A stretch of 64,000 bases of DNA from Nematostella vectensis. Its lineage: Eukaryota > Cnidaria > Anthozoa > Actiniaria > Edwardsiidae. Both the position numbers and the translations under genes were made by a program. The stretch is taken from contig NC_064044.1 in NCBI RefSeq assembly GCF_932526225.1, positions 8,482,801 to 8,546,800 of the forward strand, read 5' to 3'. Under the pieces are notes generated by a model. That model saw nothing but the letters and a program-made list of their open reading frames with translations, was not told the DNA's origin and did no database searches. Every line of letters starts with the position of its first letter. Positions within the stretch are counted from its first letter, which is position 1. Shown here piece by piece: positions 57,612 to 64,000 of this stretch.

Positions 57612-57887
57612 CAGGGGCGGATCCAGGATTTCAAAATGGGGGTTGGATAATGGCCGGATAGACGGCCTATAACTGATCCAGTGGTTCTCGATAGGTAAGA
57701 TCATAAGATCTTACTTCACAAGGAATTGGATTTGTCGCGTCAGCGAAGTCAAGCAGGCGAAGGAAAATGGACAGTACCTCAGACCCGGCACTTAGACATT
57801 TATTTTCTTCAAATAGAGATTTTTTCTACTCAAAAAGGGGGGTGGATATCCACCCAATCCACCCCCCCCCCCCTGTATCCGCCCCTG
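57612..57887. mobile_element. MITE with CAGGGGCGGATCCAGG ends
   Basis: The ends CAGGGGCGGATCCAGG and CCTGTATCCGCCCCTG form an inverted repeat of about 16 bp. The interior has a long C run. No clear target duplication is seen. Confidence 0.8.
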
Positions 57888-59293
57888 ATAACACTGTGTA
57901 CAATTTTAACATATGCAGGTCATTTACGCGTGAATCTATATAGCGAGCTTAGGTCGGAATTCTTTTTTACTTTAATTCAACCAAGGTGTGATAAGTTCAA
58001 AAGACTGGCTCGCAAACGTATGCAATAGGGGACTCGCGCTGATAGATCACGTGACTGTTTGGGTGGCAAACTAGCTCGCGCCCAGGCTTTTAGCGGTAAA
58101 ATAACAGCAACAAAAATCCACTTATTTATCGCTTACGAAAAAAAACCAGATTTTTTTTTTAATGGGTTTAGTTTTATTTAAAGATTTTATTTTTACGTCG
58201 TTCTCTGGTTTGACGGGTGCAGTCATTTCTGTGATTATTTTCGTTTGAATTTGTTACTCAGAAAGGTCACGTGATCTCTCCAAGTCCCCTATTAAAGAAG
58301 TTCCTGCTATGTTCTGTTGGCAGTGAACAGATGAAGCATTTCTTTGCCTTGCTGGTTTGCTAGTGAAGTTTATGCAAATCAGGCAAAATTTCTCGTACAA
58401 CTGTCAAAGCTTTTCGAGTTTCAGATGGGCGTGGATTCGAAAATTTTCGGAAAATAACAGAAGCAACACTAGAAAATAATTGCAGTAGTCTATATTTATT
58501 TTGTAAATAACGGTTTATTGTCCAAATAAGTGAAGAAAAAATACTATTCTTATTTGTCGGTATTGCTGTGTCGCTTAACGAATGATGGTGACGAGGAGAT
58601 ATATAATTATTGTGATATATTGCTGATTATCAGTTGATTTGTATTCTGCTGATGATATCAATGATGATAATGATGATATGCTGATTGTATGACGTATGAG
58701 TTTTTCTAGAGGACCCTCGCGATTTGTCTTTCTTGATATTTTACTCGGAAAAATCTAACCTTCGACAAATAATGTTTCCGTATTCAGGTCTTATGACTAC
58801 TCTGTGAGGTGAATGTAAGAATGTAGTGTGTATAAATATATCTATATGACGTACCAACTAACACGTGATGGTGCGCCGACAGCAAAAGCGAGTACACGTG
58901 ACATTCACTAAGAAAAGTCCAACTTTATGTTAGTGTGACAAGTGTGACTTGGGCCACCAAGACAACGTTCTACGAATAAAAATTGCAATTTACCAAGCAA
59001 GTTTCACTGTTTTGATTGAACGAACTTAATAACTATAAAACATTCCAATCCAGAATGGCGTAGCAAAATCTCCTGATCGAAACTGCTTGAAAATCGTACT
59101 TTGTGTATCTTGTTGTTTAAACAATGCAAACGAAACTGAAATAAACAAAGCATCGGAACCATACAATGACATAATGGAGTTGTATTCTTTCGCTTTCGTG
59201 AGAATGCTATAAAAACAGCCAAATAAGCGAGAGTTACTTTACGTTCGTTTGGTAAACTACAAAGTTCGGCTCAAGAGTCACAAGAGTGGAGAA
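57888..59293. other. Upstream region of gene E
   Basis: AT-rich, with GATGATAAT-type low complexity near 58640-58680. Nothing coding is supported. Confidence 0.5.
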
Positions 59294-62200
59294 ATGGCCA
59301 TGACATCGATTTATCTGATATTTGTGATGATATGGTCTGCTGCTGGATTGGTCAGCGCGGGACTGTGTGTCTCAGGTAAACTGATGTTACTTAAAACTCT
59401 TTTATTAGAACCATTTTAGAGAACGTCCATGTTACAAGGCGGATCTAGCTTTTCGCTAAAGGGGGGTTTGGCTCAGTGACAAAGGGATTAGGGGGTATTT
59501 TTTTGTTACATATTGCTTTCTGGCAGCCCAAAGGGGGGGGGGATTTAAACCCTTTACCCTCCCCCTAGATCCGCTACTGTGTTAAAAAATCTAATAATGT
59601 TGATAACAACCTTCCAACACTTCAATGGATATTTCATTTTTATATACGATGGAAATTAAAGACATTTTCAGCCTTAAAATGCTCCAAAATATAAACGGCC
59701 CAAAAACATAAAAAAGAATGTACTCGCAGTTAAAATCCTACAATGCATTGTGTTTTTAACGTCTCACATCTAGAGGGTGGAAACAAATTGTAATACTACT
59801 AATATACATTTACTAAAAGCTTAAAACTGCATAGTATTATGTTATTTTCTTACACACTGTTTTTTTAGTTTTCCTAGGACATGAGTGCAATCAGATAACA
59901 TGCTTTATTTATCCAATCAGATAACATCTTTTATCTATCCAATCAGATAAAATACTTAATTTGTCCAATCAGATATCATGTTTTATTCATTCAATCAGAT
60001 AACATGTTTTATCTGTCCAATCAGATAACATGTTTTATTCATCCAATAAGATAGCATGTTTTATCCATCCAATCAGATAATGCAGTTGGTGCAGAGCTTG
60101 TGGCTGTAGAAGGCGGTCACTGCGCATGTCACAAAGCTCCAACACCAAGCTGCGGCTGCTGCGCGCGCATCAAATTCCATATTTGGCATTTCAAGATCGA
60201 CAACCAAGGTAAACAACGGCTAGAATCATACACTCGATCCAGCTAATAACAAAATTAACGTACTCCAAGGGAAAGTTAGTTTATACAAGTTCACAGAAAT
60301 GAGGTGTCTCGTTTAAAAAAATAATAATTTATTCGTATGCCAAATGCCATCGCCAAGCATATGAACTATACGTCGTGTTTTTTTTGTGCATGTATTCTTT
60401 AATCATACCCAAAATAAAGTTTAAGCGAGGAAATTGAGTTATAAATATTCAGTTTTATTATCTTCGTAAACGTTTTTAATGAACATTAATGGGATCGACC
60501 GTGTGAAGATTTCGCCCCCGCCTAAAAGTGGAGGAGTCGTTGATCGAATGAAGTACAAGAGATGTAGTTGGATGATGGTAGAGGGTGTAGCGGGAATCAC
60601 ATACAAAGTATCTGAAACTATTGAATGGATCCAGAAATTCTCTTAGTGGCTCGATTTATTAAAATTATATCCAAATCTTTCAAGCCCTCAAATGCCTACT
60701 CCTAGGACAAGCAGCATTTTAGTGGTTCTAGAATGCTTAGGAACCACCCCTTGTTTGTTATATGCTGAAGCCTTTTTTTTGGCATTTTACAGGATTTCTC
60801 ACAGTTATTTTTTATTGATATTTTCACAGACACTTTAAGAGGCTCTAAACCTAAGAAAACGACCGTCTTCACAGGCTTTCAAATTTATGAAAACCTGAAA
60901 ACAAGTTTTTTTAGTTTTTGGTCACAAACTTTTACAGTATAAGATAGGGCTTGTCATGCATTTCTCTAAATTTAAAAATAATTTGAGACCAGTGTTTTTC
61001 TTTTTCAGCTTGTGTCTCTACGTCTCTTCTCTCATCAACCCCTGTGAGTATTGACGCCGTAAGAATTAACGCGGGCGGCAATCCAGAATTTTACCAATAC
61101 GTGATTACTGTCGAATCCGTTTTGGGATTTTCTGTTCCACCAGTCAAATTATTCTAAGCCAATCAAATTCTTGCCATCTCTCGCCTAGTGCAGTTGCCTG
61201 GCTTTCTGCCGCGATACTGTCTGGTTTTCGTTTAGAGGATAGCCAGGGAAGTGCATAAAGCGAGACTCTGATTGGCTCAAAATGGTTTTACTGACGGAAC
61301 AGAAAACGAAAACAAATCGTGTTTTGAAAACGCGGGTCGCGATACAACGGATTCGAAATCCATACTGTATCATACAAATATTGTATCGTTTGTGTTATCC
61401 ATACCATGACGTTTATATTTCCCTTCAGGGATTAGAAATTCAAGTCACTTGGGATGGTAAGGCGATTTTCAAAAAGGACATCACCGGTAAGTTCATCCGT
61501 CTGATCGTCCGTTCTTCTGTCTGTCTCTGTCTAACTGTCTGTCCGGCTATGTGTCTATCCTTCTGTTGTTTTTTCTCCGCCTCTGTCTGTTTCTTTGTAT
61601 ATCTCAGGCGCGGGGGTGCACACTCATAGGTAGCATATGGAGAAAGCACAATATTTTAAGTTTCCTTAATATGAAATTACCCACTTTTTGGCCACCAAAG
61701 GGGGGGGGGTTGGCCGCCAAAGGGGGGGGGGGGGGGAAGGGGGGTGGCTGCGCGCTTGGGGTGCCCCCTATAAACCCGCCTGTATCTGATTGTCCCTCCG
61801 TCTTCTGCCTGCCCGCCCGCCCGCCCGTCCGTCTGTATGTCTGTCTATCTGTATTTGTCTCTGCTTGTCCCTCTGTCTAACTGTCTGTTTTGATTCGCTT
61901 TATTCTGACACAATTACTACTTTTCAAGAAATCTGCAAAAGAGAACTGATCAATACCATTAAACTTTCAGTCAAGAACCCGCCTCCACTTTGCTTTGACC
62001 TGCCACTCATCCATGCAGCCAGAGCTTGTCTCGTAATTGACAAAATCTCCCTCGAGCCTCACCACCACGGCGCATGCGCGGAGCTTGAAATCAAGCTATT
62101 CCACACGAAGAAGAAATTCAAGATTGGCTGTTTCTATGGAAACGCCGCTGACATGGGTGGAATTCAGGATAAACTGAAGAGGCTGGAGAAAAAAGTCGCC

Positions 62201-62326
62201 CTCCATAGCGTCGCACTGAGCCAAATAATGGCAAGAAGCGGGACTCAACTAGAGTTAGATCAAATCGAGGCTACTGAGCTGAATTCTGGATACCCAATTT
62301 TCGAATTTGAGGAGAAAAATGCCTGA
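59294..62326 (+). CDS. Gene E: secreted DUF4773-type protein (231 aa, 5 exons)
   Basis: The exons are 59294-59375, 60086-60208, 61009-61043, 61429-61486 and 61929-62326. Junctions are GT/AG with phases 1, 1, 0 and 1, and the total of 696 nt encodes 231 aa plus TGA. Residues 1-22 form a signal peptide (MAMTSIYLIFVMIWSAAGLV then SA). The mature part carries the Cys pattern of the DUF4773 family: HCAC at 39-42, SCGCC at 49-53, ACV after exon 2, a LEIQVTWDGKAIFKKDITG strand pair, then NPPPLCFDLP and ARACLVIDK before HHHGACAELEIKL. The function of that family is unknown to me; secretion is inferred from the signal peptide. After the domain, about 60 residues with a heptad-like stretch (KLKRLEKKVALHSVALSQIM) and an acidic end look like a lineage-specific tail that might self-associate. 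Confidence 0.85.
59439..59580. mobile_element. MITE in intron 1 of gene E
   Basis: This is a second copy of the 51938 family, with AGGCGGATCTAGC and CTAGATCCGCTACTG ends and the same GGCTTTCTGGCAGCCCAAAG-like body. Confidence 0.78.
59886..60085. repeat. 26-bp minisatellite abutting exon 2 of gene E
   Basis: About eight units of CAATCAGATAACATGTTTTA + TCTGTC run up to the exon. The last unit is cut short as CCAATCAGATAATGCAG, whose final AG is the acceptor of exon 2. The usual pyrimidine tract is replaced by repeat sequence. Confidence 0.88.
61487..61928. repeat. Intron 4 of gene E: CTGT-type and G-run low complexity
   Basis: Runs of CTGTCTGTCT/CCGTCTGT at 61507-61560 and 61795-61890 flank a G-rich block (61690-61745), with GGCGCGGGGGTGCACACTC before it and GGGGTGCCCCCTATAAACCC after. 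Open frames here are not supported as coding. Confidence 0.75.
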
Positions 62327-62391
62327 TACAAGCTAAACAATGAGTTCTTTCAAACGAGATGAAAAGATTATTGAATCGGAAAATAGAATGG

Positions 62392-62460
62392 AATAAAATA
62401 TGATCAAATGTTGCTCTTCATGGAATTCGTGAAAGCTGTAAACTAAAGATGAAAAATAAA
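62392..62460 (+). terminator. Candidate polyadenylation signals of gene E
   Basis: AATAAA occurs at 62392-62397 and 62455-62460, that is 66 and 129 bp after the stop codon. Either could direct 3' end formation. Confidence 0.6.
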
Positions 62461-62469
62461 ATAAAAATG

Positions 62470-64000
62470 ACTAGAATAAGACTTTTTTATTAGCATCTGT
62501 GGCTTGGTGTTGCATGCATATTGGGACCATTTTCCATTTGGCAAAAAGAGCAGAGTAGCAAGAGTAGCATTTAGGCACTTCCTTTTTATTTACAGGGGAG
62601 GGGAGGGACTTATTCATCTTGAGGCTTTAGCCTTAGCGGCACACAGTATTGAGTCATTAGTGAGGCAACGCACGTATTGATAAAAGGCCCCTTAGCCGCC
62701 CCCCCCCCCCCCCCCCCCTCCCGAACGCGCACTATAAAAGGGACTTGCCTTAGGCAAGATGTCATTAAAGAATCCCACTGGGAATACCAATTGTACTGCC
62801 CATCACCTGCAAGTTCAAAGATCCTTTATAAATCAAATCACACTGCCAATCAACATGCAGCTATATGCATATATGTTCTTGCCTACTTTCTTTTTTCATG
62901 GTGCTCTACATAGGCCTGTAGCCAGGATTTTGAGCGGCGGGGGGGGGGGAGGGGGGGCTCGTCTACCAATAAAGCAGACAATTTTCTCTTACGTAACTCG
63001 CCTTGACTCACAGTGGTAGTCAATTTTTTGTAATAAAAGCGGACTTTTCAGTCTAGCGGGGTTTTGGAACACCTCCACCCCCTGGCTACAAACCTGCTAC
63101 ATGTCATCACCTTTTTTGTTATTGTCTTGCTTGCTATATGCATTCATATATATTGCCTTCTTGCTATTATCTTTAGTATTTACATGTCATGATGTTAATA
63201 TCTACATGTTATTGCCTACTTGCTTTTGTCTTAGTATCTACGTGTTATCACCTACTTGTTATTGTCTTAGTATCTATAATAACAACAATAATATATAAAT
63301 ATGTATAAATAGTCCATTTGTTTTAGTGTTGTCTTTTCCTTTCAGACTAACGTGTAGCCAGACGGGTTTGCCGTTGAATCCACGCTGCTGAAAAAGTTAA
63401 GCTTGAGGACATTGAGCCTTCATAGAGTAATAAAAAAATATATAGTAAATTAATTAACACTCAGAGAAGTATTTACATTTCTGATTTTATTTACAATTCA
63501 ATTTTAAACTTTTCATGCCGAAGGATAAAATTCGAAACGGCCCAAGCGAGAATGCATACCCAAAGGCTATGGCGTTCATTGTATCGTAACAACGAATTTA
63601 AGTTTCAGTCAATAATTTTGATAATTTATTTCAAAAATTATAAAATAGACTATTTTATATACAAAAGGCGACGGGAAAAATTCGCAGCAGCAACGTCAAG
63701 CTACTGTTTTATTTTCAAATCAGCATATTTATTTCAACGAGATTTGTCCGCTCATACAAACTCTGTACGCTCATACAAACTCTGTAATAAACCTACACTC
63801 GCAGTGAGCCTGGACTACCTGTGGTTCGAAAAGCATTCACATTCTAGTCCTAGGCCTTCGCGGTTTGGCAAAGATCGCCTAGTCATTTTATATGTTGTTT
63901 TCAAAATTAGTTCGAAATATCGCACTCTTACGAAGAATATCTGTCTTTTTTGGAGGAAATAGAGGTAAGAGCCCTTAAAGAACACATCAGCGGTGCACTT
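62470..64000. other. Intergenic DNA downstream of gene E
   Basis: The stretch holds a run of about 21 Cs near 62700, the MITE at 62913-63097, and TATCTACATGTTATTGCCTA-type short repeats at 63100-63270. An isolated pyrimidine-rich acceptor-like site (TTTTCCTTTCAG at 63345) is followed by an early stop and AATAAA (63428). No gene can be supported. Confidence 0.45.
62913..63097. mobile_element. MITE with GGCCTGTAGCCAGG ends
   Basis: The ends GGCCTGTAGCCAGG and CCTGGCTACAAACCTGC are inverted. TACAT lies just outside on both sides and may be the target duplication. The interior has a G run. Confidence 0.7.

Overview
The window looks like eukaryotic nuclear DNA from an invertebrate, most likely an anthozoan cnidarian (sea anemone or coral relative). 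The reasons are intron-containing genes with GT/AG splice sites in matching phase, AT-rich DNA full of small inverted-repeat transposons and minisatellites, secreted apple-domain proteins joined to fibrinogen-like, EGF or SRCR modules, an intronless class A GPCR and a secreted DUF4773-type protein. No database search was possible, so the species is not named.

Six loci carry believable coding sequence. Genes A (3653-6453, minus) and B (40531-43652, minus) are close paralogues. Each has three exons: signal peptide, apple/PAN domain and fibrinogen-like domain, 323 aa in total. Locus C (27092-29089, plus) is a third, broken copy with two apple exons and no fibrinogen exon. Gene D (45455-51916, plus; 390 aa) lies head to head with B. 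It starts with the same signal-peptide plus apple layout and intron phases, then continues into four EGF domains and an SRCR domain. A class A GPCR (55588-56613, plus) is intronless. Gene E (59294-62326, plus) has five exons and encodes a 231-aa secreted DUF4773-type protein. A possible orphan terminal exon lies at 57284-57530 (minus).

The layout records repeated segmental duplication. DNA around A recurs around B in the same orientation, around C in inverted orientation, and again in part at about 31050-32090. All three apple/fibrinogen copies keep a long TTC run (sense strand) in intron 1. Comparing the copies reveals unoccupied sites for several transposons, which fixes their ends and target duplications.

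Mobile DNA dominates the rest. There is a Ty3/gypsy-type LTR retrotransposon with short LTRs (12915-17643, minus, coding broken). An APE-type LINE (18262-21449, plus, degenerate) has a clear target-site duplication, and a second LINE copy is internally deleted (30083-30830, minus). A 5.2-kb element with long terminal inverted repeats (32709-37869) carries a nested element. Two related 1.0-1.1-kb elements have 7-bp target duplications (38500-39619 and 41537-42547), a TTAA-type MITE occurs twice, and many smaller MITEs and foldbacks are present. Minisatellites of 22, 25, 26, 34, about 53 and 149 bp are also present.

The likely shared theme of genes A, B, D and E is secretion of disulphide-rich extracellular proteins with adhesion or recognition modules. 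That role is inferred from domain families and is not shown by the sequence.
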